This document shows, in pieces, positions 15,478 through 24,800 of a stretch of 64,000 nucleotides of DNA. Every line of letters begins with the position of its first letter. The stretch's first letter is position 1. The notes under the pieces are model-generated. The model saw only the letters and a program-made list of their open reading frames with translations, was not told where the DNA came from and did no database searches. The stretch lies in NCBI RefSeq assembly GCF_003002925.1, contig NZ_PVTK01000005.1, positions 62,001-126,000 on the forward strand. Reading direction: 5' to 3'. The position numbers were made by a program, and so were the translations under genes. Source of the stretch: Vreelandella songnenensis. GTDB lineage: Bacteria > Pseudomonadota > Gammaproteobacteria > Pseudomonadales > Halomonadaceae.

Positions 15478-16314
15478 TCACTGGGTCCAGCGGCGCACGT
15501 GGCTCGAGCTGTATTCGCACAGCAGCACGATGGCAATGATGATCAGCAGGATCGCGGCAGAAGTGTCGTACTCATAGCGGCTCAGCGAGGTGTTGAGCGT
15601 AGCGCCGATGCCGCCCGCCCCGACGATGCCGATCACCGCTGACTCGCGAAAGTTTATATCCAGCCGGTACACCGAAAGCCCGATCAACCGCGGCATGACC
15701 TGAGGCTGAACGGCGTGGTTCATGGTCTGCCACCAGCTCGCGCCGGTGGCGCGCACCGCTTCTACCTGCCGCCAGTCCAGGTCCTCGATATCTTCGGCAA
15801 GCAGCTTGGCCATGAACCCGATGGTGGCAAATGCCAGCGTGATCATCCCGGCCAGTGGCCCGAAGCCGAACATCACCACGAACAGGATGGCGATGATGAT
15901 CTCCTGAAAGGTGCGCGACACGGCGATGATTGCTCGGCAGAGCAGATAGAGGGGCAGCGGCGAGATATTGCGCGCCGCGCCAAGCCCTACCGGAATCGCC
16001 AGCAGAACGCCCAGTACCGTCGAGGTCAGCGTCATGGTCAAACTTTCCAGCAGCCCCGCCACGATATCGTTCTGGCGGCTGATGAAATCCGGCTGCATGA
16101 ACGCACCCAGAAAATTCAACGCCCGGCCGGCGCCTTCGGCGACCCGCGCCCAGTTGACCTCGACAGAGGCCAGCGCCAGCACCAGATAAACCACCCCGCC
16201 AATGGCGATGCCCCAGCGCCAGCGCGGGTTCTCGATCAGCGGCAGCCGCCGCCACCGACCCTGGCGGGCTGCCTGAGCGCGCGCGGAAGCCAGCGCCTCT
16301 GCCTGGGCACTCAT
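15478..16314 (-). CDS. phnE: Phosphonate ABC transporter permease (first PhnE)
   Basis: 278 aa, membrane permease related to its downstream neighbour. Key stretches: [40 protein letters not shown] (EAA loop) and [20 protein letters not shown]. Its ATG overlaps the phnC stop as ATGA, indicating translational coupling. An ATG at 16407 in the same frame lies inside phnC and is rejected. A 7-bp hairpin without T-run (15427-15447) separates it from the second phnE. Confidence 0.92.
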   Translation of the reverse strand: MSAQAEALASARAQAARQGRWRRLPLIENPRWRWGIAIGGVVYLVLALASVEVNWARVAEGAGRALNFLGAFMQPDFISRQNDIVAGLLESLTMTLTSTVLGVLLAIPVGLGAARNISPLPLYLLCRAIIAVSRTFQEIIIAILFVVMFGFGPLAGMITLAFATIGFMAKLLAEDIEDLDWRQVEAVRATGASWWQTMNHAVQPQVMPRLIGLSVYRLDINFRESAVIGIVGAGGIGATLNTSLSRYEYDTSAAILLIIIAIVLLCEYSSSHVRRWTQ

Positions 16315-17144
16315 CGAGCGCCCCCGGCGGCCAGGCCTTGAAGGGTGGGTACGTAGGGCGGCGCGGCGGCGGGTTCGTCGTCCATGGGCTCCGGCGTGGT
16401 GTCCCAATCCTCTTCACCGTAGATGGTGGTCAGGATTTCGCTGGTCAGCTCGCTCGGCAGGCCGTCGAAGACGATTTCACCGGCACGCAGACCGACGATC
16501 CGGTCGGCAAACTGCTGCGCCAGCGCCACGTCGTGGATGTTGATGATCGCGGCCAGGTCGCGCTCGGCGCACAGCTCGCGTATCAGGCGCATGATCTGGC
16601 GCGAGGTTTTCGGGTCCAGGCTTGCGGTGGGTTCATCGACCAGCAGCAGCTTGGGGCTTTGCAACAGCGCCCGGGCAATACCCACCCGCTGGCGCTGGCC
16701 ACCGGAAAGCGCATCGGCGCGCTTGTCGATGGCGTGGGGCAGGCCAACCCGCTCCAGCAGACGAAAGGCCTCGGCTACGGCGTCTTCCGGGTAGCGGCGC
16801 AGAAAGCTGCGCCAGAAGCCCACATAGCCAAGCCGGCCCGAAAGCACGTTCTCCATCACGCTCAGCCGGTCGACCAGCGCGTACTCCTGAAAGATCATGC
16901 CCATCGAACGGCGCGCCTGGCGCAGCGCGTTGCCGGAAAGCCGGGTGATCTCGGTGTCTTCCAGGCGAATGCTGCCCTGGGTCGGTTCCACCAGCCGGTT
17001 CACACAGCGAATCAGGGTGCTTTTACCCGCCCCGGAAGGGCCGATCAGCGCCATCACCTGGCCCTTGGGCAGCGTCAGCTGGATATCCGTCAGCGCCCGG
17101 TCGCCGGTCGGGTAGCGCTTGGTCACGCCGCGTAGTGTCAACAT
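16311..17144 (-). CDS. phnC: Phosphonate ABC transporter ATP-binding protein PhnC
   Basis: 277 aa. ABC ATPase with Walker [10 protein letters not shown] (about 34-42), Q-loop [12 protein letters not shown], signature [15 protein letters not shown], Walker [15 protein letters not shown] and switch His in INIHDVALA. The PhnC-specific spacing [22 protein letters not shown] is present. A Pro/Ala-rich tail (about 250-277) goes beyond the core. The ATG at 17144 has GAGGTGAG; the longer frame to 17201 is unsupported. Powers import of phosphonate, phosphite or a phosphate ester. Confidence 0.94.
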   Translation of the reverse strand: MLTLRGVTKRYPTGDRALTDIQLTLPKGQVMALIGPSGAGKSTLIRCVNRLVEPTQGSIRLEDTEITRLSGNALRQARRSMGMIFQEYALVDRLSVMENVLSGRLGYVGFWRSFLRRYPEDAVAEAFRLLERVGLPHAIDKRADALSGGQRQRVGIARALLQSPKLLLVDEPTASLDPKTSRQIMRLIRELCAERDLAAIINIHDVALAQQFADRIVGLRAGEIVFDGLPSELTSEILTTIYGEEDWDTTPEPMDDEPAAAPPYVPTLQGLAAGGAR

Positions 17145-17170
17145 GTTCTCACCTCTCATGTATAGCGAAA

Positions 17171-17198
17171 CGGCCAGAAAGGGGAGCCTTTCTGGCCG
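17171..17198 (-). terminator. Intercistronic hairpin between phnD and phnC
   Basis: 12-bp perfect stem (CGGCCAGAAAGG / CCTTTCTGGCCG) with a 4-base loop, followed on the minus strand by TTTCGCTAT. The T-run is weak. Such a structure after a binding-protein gene usually stabilises the upstream mRNA or partly terminates, giving more PhnD than PhnCE. Confidence 0.6.
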
Positions 17199-17221
17199 CA
17201 CACAGCCGTTTATCTAGCGCA

Positions 17222-18187
17222 TCAATCGCAGTCGTAAGTCACGCCGTTGGCGTCGGCGATGGTGCGCACCACGGACCAGTTTTCCTGGTAGGTGATGGGG
17301 ATGAACTGCGCCTCGCCAGAGTTGGCGAACTCGGCTTCAAGCGGCGTGCCTTCCCAGTCGTAGTTGAAGAATGCGTCCTGAATCTTTTCGGCAAGTTCCG
17401 GGGTCAGGTTATGGGCCAGGCCGTACGCAGTGGTGGGGAAGGTTTCCGAGGTGTAGATGACCTCATAATCGCCCTCGTTCACCACGCCCCGAGCGATCAT
17501 GCGCTTGGCCACCGAGTTGGCGATGGCCGCCGCGTCGTAGTCCTTGTTGACCACGCCCAGAATGGAGTTGTCGTGCGAGCCCGAGAAGGCCGTCTCGAAG
17601 TCTTCACCGGCTTCAAGGCCATACTCGGAGCGCAGCAGTGCCGAAGGCGCCCGGAAGCCGGAGTTCGAGGTTTCCGCCGTAAAGGCCATCTGGCGACCTT
17701 CCAGGTCTTCAACGCCTTCGATGCCGCTGCCCGGGTAGGTGATGATCTCCATCTCGTAGCCAAAGCTGCCGTCGTCGGCGGCCATCATGGCAAACGGGCG
17801 GAAGCCGCCGCAGTTGACGGCCACCGGCGTGCTCCCGGTGTTGAACCCGGCCACGTGCAGGCGCCCGGCGCGCAGAGCTTCAAGCTGCGCGGCGTTGGAC
17901 TGCACGGGGAAGAACTGCACCCGCTTGCCGGTGGCCTCCTCAAGGTGGCTCAGAAAATCCGACCACACGTCGGCGTACACCGCCGGGTCTTCCACTGGCG
18001 TATAGGCAAATACCAGCGTATCCGGGTCTACCCACTGTGACTCATCGCTCGGCGCATCCGCCACCATATCGCCGTCGCTATCGGTATAGCGGGCGGACAG
18101 ATCGGCCGATGCAGTGACGGCCGTCAGGGCAAAGGCGCTGGCAACGGCCGCGCTGAGAAGAGTACGGGGCACAGACAGAGTAGACAT
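17222..18187 (-). CDS. phnD: Phosphate/phosphite/phosphonate ABC transporter substrate-binding protein
   Basis: 321 aa. Signal peptide 1-28 (AVASAFALTAVTASA). Mature N-terminus ARYTDSDGDMVADAPSDE, a conserved feature of this subfamily, then LVFAYTPVEDPAVYADVW and the PhnD ligand-site stretch FTAETSNSGFRAPSALL, plus FSGSHDNSILGVVNKDYDAAA. First gene of the phn operon, AGGTGA before the ATG. A Pho-box-like site lies about 50 bases upstream. The subfamily includes phosphite- and phosphonate-binding members; which ligand is bound here cannot be read off. Confidence 0.92.
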   Translation of the reverse strand: MSTLSVPRTLLSAAVASAFALTAVTASADLSARYTDSDGDMVADAPSDESQWVDPDTLVFAYTPVEDPAVYADVWSDFLSHLEEATGKRVQFFPVQSNAAQLEALRAGRLHVAGFNTGSTPVAVNCGGFRPFAMMAADDGSFGYEMEIITYPGSGIEGVEDLEGRQMAFTAETSNSGFRAPSALLRSEYGLEAGEDFETAFSGSHDNSILGVVNKDYDAAAIANSVAKRMIARGVVNEGDYEVIYTSETFPTTAYGLAHNLTPELAEKIQDAFFNYDWEGTPLEAEFANSGEAQFIPITYQENWSVVRTIADANGVTYDCD

Positions 18188-18236
18188 GGGTCACCTGAGG
18201 TGTTGTTCGAAGATAGCGCTATCCTGCCCACCGCAT

Positions 18237-18254
18237 ATGACAGGACGAAGACAC
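18237..18254 (-). promoter_or_regulatory. Pho-box-like site upstream of phnD
   Basis: On the minus strand: GTGTCTT-CGTC-CTGTCAT. The two heptamers are 4 bases apart as in PhoB sites; the second is identical to the consensus heptamer CTGTCAT and the first matches 5 of 7. It lies about 50 bases upstream of phnD. PhoB control is inferred. Confidence 0.55.
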
Positions 18255-18286
18255 TTCGGTGACCGCTTGGTGACGCCCGCAAGCGC

Positions 18287-20047
18287 TCAGGATGCCGCTA
18301 CGCAGCAGCCTCGGCGCTCGACAAACAGGCTGTTGCCGGGAATCTTCTTGGCCTGATGCTTGAGCTCCGAAAGCTGCGCGGCGATATCCAGCGCCTTGCA
18401 GACAGCCGTATCCAGGACCGGCTTGACCGCAATGGAGACGCTGACGAAAGGGAAAAAGCTCGCCCTGCCCTGGCGGCCTTCGATGGTGATGCCACCCCGA
18501 GTGCGGTCGCTCTCATCATAAAACTCCGGCGCCATCCGCTCGAACGAGTGCAGTATCTGCCGGCATACGTGCTCCCAGTGGCCAAGGGGCAGCAGCATCA
18601 TGAAGTCATCTCCGCCGATATGGCCGATAAAGCCCCCGGCGCTCTCCACCTGGGCCTGGAGCAGGCGCGACAGCGAAATGATCACATGATCCCCACGGGC
18701 GTAGCCGTAGGCATCGTTGAACGCCTTGAAGTTGTCCAGATCCACGTAGGCCGCGGCAAAGCCCTGACGGGCCGCCAGGTGCTGGGTCAGCGTCTCGTTG
18801 ATGAGGATGTTGCCGGGAAGCCCGGTAAGCGGGTTGGCATGGCGTGCCTGGCGCACCTGAATGGCGGTGATCTCGCGCAGCAGATCGACAATGCTGCCCA
18901 TGCCCAGGTAGTCGCCGCTGCCATCCACGATCACGAAATCCTCCTGCTCGATATCATGGCTGTCGGTGAGCTGCTGGCTGAGCAGTTCAAGCGGCATATC
19001 CGCATCGGCGATCAGCGGCCGGGAGTCTGCCACGTCCAGCACGCAGCGCTTGGCATACAGCGAGTGGCTGTAGGGATTGGTGAACAGGGTCAGAAACGCA
19101 TTGCGGCGCACCACCGCGACCGGCTTTCCATTATCCACCACCGCTACGCAGCGCAGTGCCGGGCGGTGGCGAAAGCGCTCGGCCAGCATCGGGACAGAAC
19201 AGTCCGGGGCGACGGCCTCCAGCGTGCGGAAGATGGAGCGCGCCGTGCGCCCAGCGGGGCTTGCCAGCTGGGCACTGGCGGCAGGCAGAAGCGTATGCAG
19301 CTGCAGCGGCGGCTCGGCACTTGGCCTGGCGAAGTAGAACCCCTGCAGCAAGGCAAGCCCGCGGTCGAGTTCCCACAGGCAGAGATGTTCGGCGGCGGTT
19401 TCCACGCCTTCGGCAATCAGCTGGCAGTCAAGGCTTCGCGCCACGTCCAGAATCGAGCGCAGAAACTCGCGCTTGGCCGGCTCCTGGTCGATGCCCGAGA
19501 TGAAGTGGCGGTCCAGCTTGACGAAATCCGGGCGCAGCTCCGACCAGTGGCGCAGGCTCGAGTGCCCGGCCCCCAGATCATCCAGCGCTACCTGAAACCC
19601 CATGTCGCGGTAGTGATCCACGGCCTGGCGCATCAGCTCGTAGTCATGGATCGGCACATGCTCGGTCAGTTCGATCACTACCCGCTCCGGCGGCAGCCCG
19701 CTTTCGCGGATAAAGCCAAGCGTGATGCCTTCCCTGAAGTCGCGCTCGACGATGGTCAGCGGCATCACGTTGAGAAACAAAAGCCCCGGCAGCTCAAGCT
19801 CGGCAAAGCGGTGAATGGCCAGCCGCCGGCACAGGAGATCCAGCTCCACCAATAGCCCCGCCTGCATGGCCACATCGAAAAGGCGCAACGGTGAGTAAAG
19901 CGGCGAACCTTGCGGCCCGCGAATCAGCGCTTCGTAACCGTAAATGGCCTGCTGGCTGGCATCCACGATGGGCTGAAACAGCACGTGGAGATCTTCTGTA
20001 GCAATAATGCGGTCAAGCCAGTGCGCTTCTTCCTGTTGGGCGGTCAT
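18287..20047 (-). CDS. EAL - CBS - degenerate GGDEF phosphodiesterase-type protein
   Basis: 586 aa, cytoplasmic. EAL domain first (about 15-250) with GYEALIRGP, LNVMP, ELTEHV, DDLGAGHSSLRHW, VKLDRHF and AEGVET, all catalytic positions kept. A CBS-pair-like region (about 280-390) follows, with VAVVDNGKPVAVVRRNAFL and DFVIVDGSGDYLGMGSIVDLL. The C-terminal GGDEF domain (about 400-565) has GHIGGDDFMMLL, so the Glu of the signature is Asp and cyclase activity is doubtful. Likely a c-di-GMP phosphodiesterase modulated by nucleotide binding at CBS. Monocistronic, 99 bases upstream of the phnD start region. Confidence 0.9.
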   Translation of the reverse strand: MTAQQEEAHWLDRIIATEDLHVLFQPIVDASQQAIYGYEALIRGPQGSPLYSPLRLFDVAMQAGLLVELDLLCRRLAIHRFAELELPGLLFLNVMPLTIVERDFREGITLGFIRESGLPPERVVIELTEHVPIHDYELMRQAVDHYRDMGFQVALDDLGAGHSSLRHWSELRPDFVKLDRHFISGIDQEPAKREFLRSILDVARSLDCQLIAEGVETAAEHLCLWELDRGLALLQGFYFARPSAEPPLQLHTLLPAASAQLASPAGRTARSIFRTLEAVAPDCSVPMLAERFRHRPALRCVAVVDNGKPVAVVRRNAFLTLFTNPYSHSLYAKRCVLDVADSRPLIADADMPLELLSQQLTDSHDIEQEDFVIVDGSGDYLGMGSIVDLLREITAIQVRQARHANPLTGLPGNILINETLTQHLAARQGFAAAYVDLDNFKAFNDAYGYARGDHVIISLSRLLQAQVESAGGFIGHIGGDDFMMLLPLGHWEHVCRQILHSFERMAPEFYDESDRTRGGITIEGRQGRASFFPFVSVSIAVKPVLDTAVCKALDIAAQLSELKHQAKKIPGNSLFVERRGCCVAAS

Positions 20048-20233
20048 ATACCTGCTGCCTTATCCAGCACCTGCCTTGCGGGCACTGAAAACGTCATGAT
20101 GATTATTGGTAGAGACGGTCAATAAAGCCGGATTACCCCGCCGTGCAGCCAGCCTGGCTAGCTTGTCGGCTGTTTCAAAAGACTTTTCAGCGAGCTGGCA
20201 CCGGCAGCAAGCGTGCGACATTCCCATGACACT

Positions 20234-22174
20234 TTAATGACGCTCAGGCGTCTGGCTTTCGGGCGTTTCCAGGTCAGTCGAAGGCGGAAACACAACGTCA
20301 TCTCCACTGACATCCAGTTGACGGATATCTACCGGGCGGCCCTGCTCATCCAGCGTGACCAAGCCGATACCGCTGGCGTTCCAGAGCCGCTCACCGGCGC
20401 TTGCTCGGCTGGGGTCGCGCGGGTGAATGCTCATCTTGCGCCGCTTGGTCAACCAGTTGAGCGGCGACCAGGGCGCGTAGAGCCAGCGGTTGAGCCGGTC
20501 AAAGGTGTTGAGAAGCTGTACCGGAAAGGTGTTCTTGATACCGCTGGAAGTCACCTGCCACAGGTGCGGCGCCCGCTCCTGACGGCGCACGATGATGTCG
20601 TAGACAAACGAGTAGTGCACATCACCGGAGAGAATCACGTAGTTCCCGGGTGTCTTCGAGTGGCGCCAGATCTGCAGCAGCACGTTGGCCGCGCCCCGGT
20701 GGGCCATCCAGTTTTCGGCGTCCACCACCAGCGGCTTGCCCAGCACGGTGAAAAGCTTCTGCACGCCCTCGATCAGCTTGACGCCAAACATCGGCGCCGG
20801 TGAAACAATCACCGCACTCTTGCAGCCCAATAGCGCCTGCTGCATCTCCATCAACGCTTCCCAGTCCATCAACCCGGAAGGCCGCCTGGGGCTTCGCTCG
20901 CTGCGCCAACGCCGGGTGCGGGTATCCAGCACGATCAAGGCAGGCGTGCCCGGCACGTGAAACTCCCAGCCCTGAAAACGCAGCAGCCGCTCGATCAACG
21001 CGTCCTGCGCCTCCAACGGCAAATGCGTGGCGTCGGTGTGCAACAGTTCGGCCGCCTGGCCAAGCAGCGGCTCAAGCTTGTCCGGTGCATTGCCCCAACC
21101 CTGGCACAGCAGATAGGCGATCAGCGCATTGCCGATGATCCGCTTGGAAAACGGATGCCCGTAGGCGCAGCGTTCCCAGTCCGCGGTCAGGTTCCAGTCA
21201 TCGGTAACGTCGTGATCGTCAAAGATCATCAGGCTCGGCAGGTTGGCCAGAAGCCTTGAACACTGGGGAAGCCCGGCCACGAAGTCATCTATCGCGCCCT
21301 GCTCCTGGCGGTAGGTGTCGGCATTCTCACGGCTGAGCGCGGGCATTACCGGGGCGATGATCTGCCAGGGCGTAGGCGACCACGCCAGGCAGTACATGGC
21401 GAGCATCTCCGCAAGTGTCATCAGGTGGTTGGAAGCGTTCGCCGAGGTGAACACCGGCTTCTTGACGCCGCCGAAGAACCGCTCCCGCAGGGCCACGTTG
21501 CTGGTTACATCCGGCAGCAGCGCTTCGCGGTGATAGTAACTCTGGGGCGAGATATACAGCGCCTGGCTGTCATTCACCGTGGCGCCTTCAAGCCGCTCAT
21601 CGAAAAGCCCCAGACGCTCGATCAGCGCATGCACGGCGCGCAGCATGGGGCCGGCCACGTCGTCCACATACACCTGATCACCGGTCATCAATAGCCACGC
21701 CGGCCACTCTTCGGGCGCAGCCTGCCTCTCGGCCAGCCAATCGTCGGCGCGTACCAGGCCATCGGCACTTGGATGATGAGGCTTGCGGCAGGAGCCGTGC
21801 ATCAGCCGGTGATGGCGCGAGGCCACCACGAAGGAGGGAAAGCGCTCACCCGGGTAACACAGCCAGGGCGCCCACACCGGTAGCGCCTGCCATTCGCCCT
21901 GAGTGGTCTGCACGCGCAGGTCGTACTCGATGCGCTCGTCTACGGGCAGTGCCCGGGGCAAGCGCAAATCGATCAGGTGAATAAACGCGCGTCGGCCGAT
22001 GGGCAGGCACTGCTGATGGTCGTTCAGGCTGAAGCGCTGCTCATCCGCCGCGCCCGGGCGCAGTACCAGCGAGAGCGTCAGCGGCCGCGTGGCCACTAGC
22101 CACATCACCAGCCGGGTAGGGCTTATACGGCGCAGCAGCGGACCAACCAGTACATCGGGCAGCGCATCACTCAT
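20234..22174 (-). CDS. PhoD-like metallophosphatase (alkaline phosphatase D family)
   Basis: 646 aa. An N-terminal beta-rich region (1-110) is followed by a PhoD-like catalytic domain with LMTGDQVYVDDVAGPM (about 163-178), MIFDDHDVTDDWN and LSGDVHYSFVYDI, the metal-binding Asp/His motifs. No signal peptide, so it is probably cytoplasmic, unlike secreted PhoD. It starts 24 bases after the sensor kinase stop, so it is the last gene of the PepSY-RR-HK operon; the two-component system likely controls it. In-frame TTG at 22177 is less likely than the ATG at 22174. Substrate unknown. Confidence 0.87.
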   Translation of the reverse strand: MSDALPDVLVGPLLRRISPTRLVMWLVATRPLTLSLVLRPGAADEQRFSLNDHQQCLPIGRRAFIHLIDLRLPRALPVDERIEYDLRVQTTQGEWQALPVWAPWLCYPGERFPSFVVASRHHRLMHGSCRKPHHPSADGLVRADDWLAERQAAPEEWPAWLLMTGDQVYVDDVAGPMLRAVHALIERLGLFDERLEGATVNDSQALYISPQSYYHREALLPDVTSNVALRERFFGGVKKPVFTSANASNHLMTLAEMLAMYCLAWSPTPWQIIAPVMPALSRENADTYRQEQGAIDDFVAGLPQCSRLLANLPSLMIFDDHDVTDDWNLTADWERCAYGHPFSKRIIGNALIAYLLCQGWGNAPDKLEPLLGQAAELLHTDATHLPLEAQDALIERLLRFQGWEFHVPGTPALIVLDTRTRRWRSERSPRRPSGLMDWEALMEMQQALLGCKSAVIVSPAPMFGVKLIEGVQKLFTVLGKPLVVDAENWMAHRGAANVLLQIWRHSKTPGNYVILSGDVHYSFVYDIIVRRQERAPHLWQVTSSGIKNTFPVQLLNTFDRLNRWLYAPWSPLNWLTKRRKMSIHPRDPSRASAGERLWNASGIGLVTLDEQGRPVDIRQLDVSGDDVVFPPSTDLETPESQTPERH

Positions 22175-22198
22175 CAATCAGCTCTCCTTGGGCCTAGT

Positions 22199-23581
22199 TC
22201 ACACTCTACCCAGCGTTTTACCCCGCGCCACCACCGGCAGCTCGATAACCACCTCAAGCCCCCCGATACTGGCGCGCTGCAGGCGCATCTGACCATGGTA
22301 CAGCGTGACCAGATCCGCCACGATGGCCAGGCCCAAGCCACTCTGCGAGCGCTGCTCGTCCAGCCGGTTGCCGCGTCCGATGGCGGCCTGACACTCCTGT
22401 TCGGTCATCCCGGGACCGTCGTCGCTGACCGTCAGGCGAAGCGTTCGGTCAATCACCTGTACCTGCAAGGCCACTTCGCGCCGGGCCCAGCGCAGGGCGT
22501 TATCCAGCAGATTGCCCACCAGTTCCTGGATATCCTGAGTGTCGATATGCACGCGCGGCGTGGCTTCAAACGCGGTATCGAGGGTAATCTGGCGCCGCTG
22601 GGCCAGCCGGGCCAATCCGTTCAGCAGTGGCGCCAGGGTCTCGCGCAGCTCGATCGGCGCAAACCGTACCCCCTCCCCAGCGGCCGAGGCCCGCGCCAGG
22701 TGGTGGCGAACGGCGCTGTCCACCCGGGTAAGCTCGGTTTCCCAGGCGGCGCGGCTGGTCTCGGGCAGCTGGCGCACCAGCAGGCGCATGACGCTCAGCG
22801 GGGTCTTCAACGCGTGGGCCAGGTTGCCTGCGGTGTGCCGGCCCCGCTCGATCAGCCGCTGGTCGCGTGCCAGCACGGCGTTCATGGAGGCGGCCAGTGT
22901 CGCAAGCTCTTCAGGCAGGTCGGTGTCGAGCTGTTCGGTATCGCCGCGTTCCACTTCCTGTAGATTGGCCTTCATCCGCCGCAGCGGCGCCAGCCCCCAG
23001 CGCACCTGCAAGGCGAGTACCGCCAGCAGCAGTGCACCAAGCCCCAGCAGACCCAGCCACAGCAGGCGCTGAAACTCGCCTATATCGCGCTTCAGCTCAT
23101 CGTTGCGGGCCGCCACGCTGACATGCAGCGGAGCTTCTAAAGGCGCGAGGTAGATGTCCTGTTCCATGACCCGCAGTAACTGCCCCCGAGGCCCGATGAT
23201 GCTGCGCCCGCTGGCCTCTTCGCTGTCGGTGACCGGCAGGCGCTGGTCCCACAGCGAGCGCGACGTGGTGGTATGGCCCTGCTGGTCGGTAACCTGCCAA
23301 TACCAGCCGGAAAACACCTGATCAAAGCGTGGGTCGCCCAGCGCCCCCTGGTAATCGAGCGCCTGGCGCATGGGATCAAACGCCACGCCGGCAATGATCA
23401 CGTTGAGCGTGGCTTCAAGGCGCTCATCGAAGGCCTCGGTGGCGGCAGTGCGAAAGTGGTGCGAGAGCAGCACGCCTGCCACAGGCAGGGCAACGCCAAT
23501 CATCAGCAGCACGGCCAGCAGCAGCCGCAGGCTGATCGAGCGGCCCGCCCAGCGTTTTCGCCATACGGGCAAGGCGCTCAT
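22199..23581 (-). CDS. Sensor histidine kinase (PhoQ/QseC type)
   Basis: 460 aa. TM1 at about 18-40 (LLLAVLLMIGVALPVAGVLL), a periplasmic sensor region of about 130 residues, TM2 at 172-193, HAMP-like linker, H-box NLAHALKTPLSVM with the phospho-His, N-box GNLLDNALRWA, and G-boxes VSDDGPGM and SQSGLGLAIV. All catalytic boxes are intact. Its ATG overlaps the response regulator stop as ATGA. The stimulus is not known; PhoQ and QseC relatives sense cations, peptides or envelope changes. Confidence 0.92.
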   Translation of the reverse strand: MSALPVWRKRWAGRSISLRLLLAVLLMIGVALPVAGVLLSHHFRTAATEAFDERLEATLNVIIAGVAFDPMRQALDYQGALGDPRFDQVFSGWYWQVTDQQGHTTTSRSLWDQRLPVTDSEEASGRSIIGPRGQLLRVMEQDIYLAPLEAPLHVSVAARNDELKRDIGEFQRLLWLGLLGLGALLLAVLALQVRWGLAPLRRMKANLQEVERGDTEQLDTDLPEELATLAASMNAVLARDQRLIERGRHTAGNLAHALKTPLSVMRLLVRQLPETSRAAWETELTRVDSAVRHHLARASAAGEGVRFAPIELRETLAPLLNGLARLAQRRQITLDTAFEATPRVHIDTQDIQELVGNLLDNALRWARREVALQVQVIDRTLRLTVSDDGPGMTEQECQAAIGRGNRLDEQRSQSGLGLAIVADLVTLYHGQMRLQRASIGGLEVVIELPVVARGKTLGRV

Positions 23582-24252
23582 TCGCCGCCCGGCTCATCGG
23601 CCAGCAGCCGGTAGCCCTGGCCTCTGAGCGTGGCAAACCGCCAGGCACCGAGCTTGCGGCGCAGTCGGCTGATCTGTACATCGATCACGTTGGAGTCGGG
23701 TTCGTGGTCGCGGTCGTAAACGTGTTCGGCAAGCTCGCTGCGGCTTACCACGCGAGGGGCGGCATGCATCAGATAGCTCAGCAGGCGGGTCTCCTGGGCA
23801 GTCAGGCCCACCGGCCGACCCGCCAGCGTCACGTGCTGAGTGTGAGTATCCAGGCTCAGCTCGCCTACCTTGAGCACCGGATGGGCGTGGCCGTGGCTGC
23901 GCCTCACCAGGGCGCGCAGGCGAAACAGCACCTCGGCGGATTCAAACGGCTTGGTGACGTAATCGTCGGCACCGGCGGTAAAGCCTGCGGCCTTGTCCGC
24001 CCAGCGCTCCCGGGCGGTGAGAATCAGCACTGGCAGATCGATGCCGTCATCACGCCAGGAGGCGAGCCAGCGGGTACCGTCGCCGTCGGGCAGGCCCACG
24101 TCCAGAATCAGCGTATCGTAGGTCTCGGTGCGAACCAGAAAATCGGCTTCCTGGCCATTTTCTGCATGCTCCACCAGCCAGTCACCGTCGCGCAGCGCCT
24201 GGCTGAGCTCCCGCGCCAGTGCCTGGTCATCCTCTACCAGCAAACACTTCAT
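23578..24252 (-). CDS. OmpR/PhoB-family response regulator
   Basis: 224 aa. Receiver domain 1-115: acidic pocket VEDD, phospho-acceptor Asp in LILDVGLPDGDG, switch Thr in LILTARE, and Lys in YVTKPF. Winged-helix DNA-binding domain from about 130 (LTAQETRLLSYLMHAAPRVVSR, NVIDVQISRLRRKLG, TLRGQGYRL). Of two ATGs, 24252 is 9 bases after AAGG and 24258 only 3, so I prefer 24252. It lies between the PepSY gene (11 bases) and the kinase (overlap). Likely binds the 11-bp-period direct repeat at 24678-24695. Confidence 0.93.
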   Translation of the reverse strand: MKCLLVEDDQALARELSQALRDGDWLVEHAENGQEADFLVRTETYDTLILDVGLPDGDGTRWLASWRDDGIDLPVLILTARERWADKAAGFTAGADDYVTKPFESAEVLFRLRALVRRSHGHAHPVLKVGELSLDTHTQHVTLAGRPVGLTAQETRLLSYLMHAAPRVVSRSELAEHVYDRDHEPDSNVIDVQISRLRRKLGAWRFATLRGQGYRLLADEPGGE

Positions 24253-24263
24253 CGTCATACGCC

Positions 24264-24653
24264 TTAGGGGCGACGCATCTCGTTGATGCGCACCCCCTCA
24301 ATGGACATTAACTGGCCGCTCTGGCCATCGAATTCAAACTCTACCACCTGGTTCTGCGGGCCAAGCAGCTTGATTTCATACTCGACGTAGCCGTTTTCGC
24401 GCTCTACCTCCACTTCAAGCACCTCGCCGATATAGTGTGCCTCGAGCCAGTCGAGAATGGTTTCAAGCGGCACCACGTCGCCGCGGCGCACCTCCGCGTG
24501 CAGCGCCTCCCAGTGCTGGTCGCCCAGCGCACCTGCAGATATCCCCGTGCCCAGTGAAACGGCCAGCGCCAGGAGCCCGGCGCCGATAAAACGTCGGGGC
24601 AGGCAACGGCCGAAACGGCCGGTAGAGGCAAGAGAATGCAGTGCGGCTTTCAT
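24264..24653 (-). CDS. PepSY-domain periplasmic protein
   Basis: 129 aa. N-terminal export signal (about 22-42, FIGAGLLALAVSLGTGISAG) and one PepSY module: LHAEVRRGDVVPLETILDWL, EVLEVEVERENGYVEYEIKLL, VVEFEFDGQSGQL. PepSY proteins next to two-component systems are common and are thought to tune the sensor or act as envelope regulators. First gene of the operon with the response regulator, kinase and PhoD-like phosphatase. No strong Shine-Dalgarno is seen before this ATG. Confidence 0.85.
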   Translation of the reverse strand: MKAALHSLASTGRFGRCLPRRFIGAGLLALAVSLGTGISAGALGDQHWEALHAEVRRGDVVPLETILDWLEAHYIGEVLEVEVERENGYVEYEIKLLGPQNQVVEFEFDGQSGQLMSIEGVRINEMRRP

Positions 24654-24677
24654 GGTGTCAGCATGCCAAAGGCCACA

Positions 24678-24695
24678 TGAACGTTAGATGAACGG
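24678..24695 (-). promoter_or_regulatory. Direct repeat GTTCAT-N5-GTTCAT, probable response regulator site
   Basis: On the minus strand the site reads CGTTCAT-CTAA-CGTTCAT: two identical heptamers one helical turn (11 bp) apart. This is the geometry of OmpR-family sites such as PhoP (GTTTA-N5-GTTTA) and PmrA. It sits 25 bases upstream of the PepSY-RR-HK operon and 105 bases from the divergent PepSY-like gene, so one site could serve both. Confidence 0.6.
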
Positions 24696-24800
24696 CACGT
24701 TCAGTCTAGGGAAAGAACCCGAGTGCTATAACGTTCGTGTCGCATTCGCTGAATGCTGTTAAACAGATATTGTCTTGCTAAACCAAAGAAGGATTTTGCC

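Noticed and set aside
18356..19855. 499-codon plus-strand frame opposite the EAL-CBS-GGDEF gene
   Set aside because: High-GC antisense frame; its His/Gln/Arg-rich composition is typical of shadows, and the minus-strand product is clearly a domain protein.
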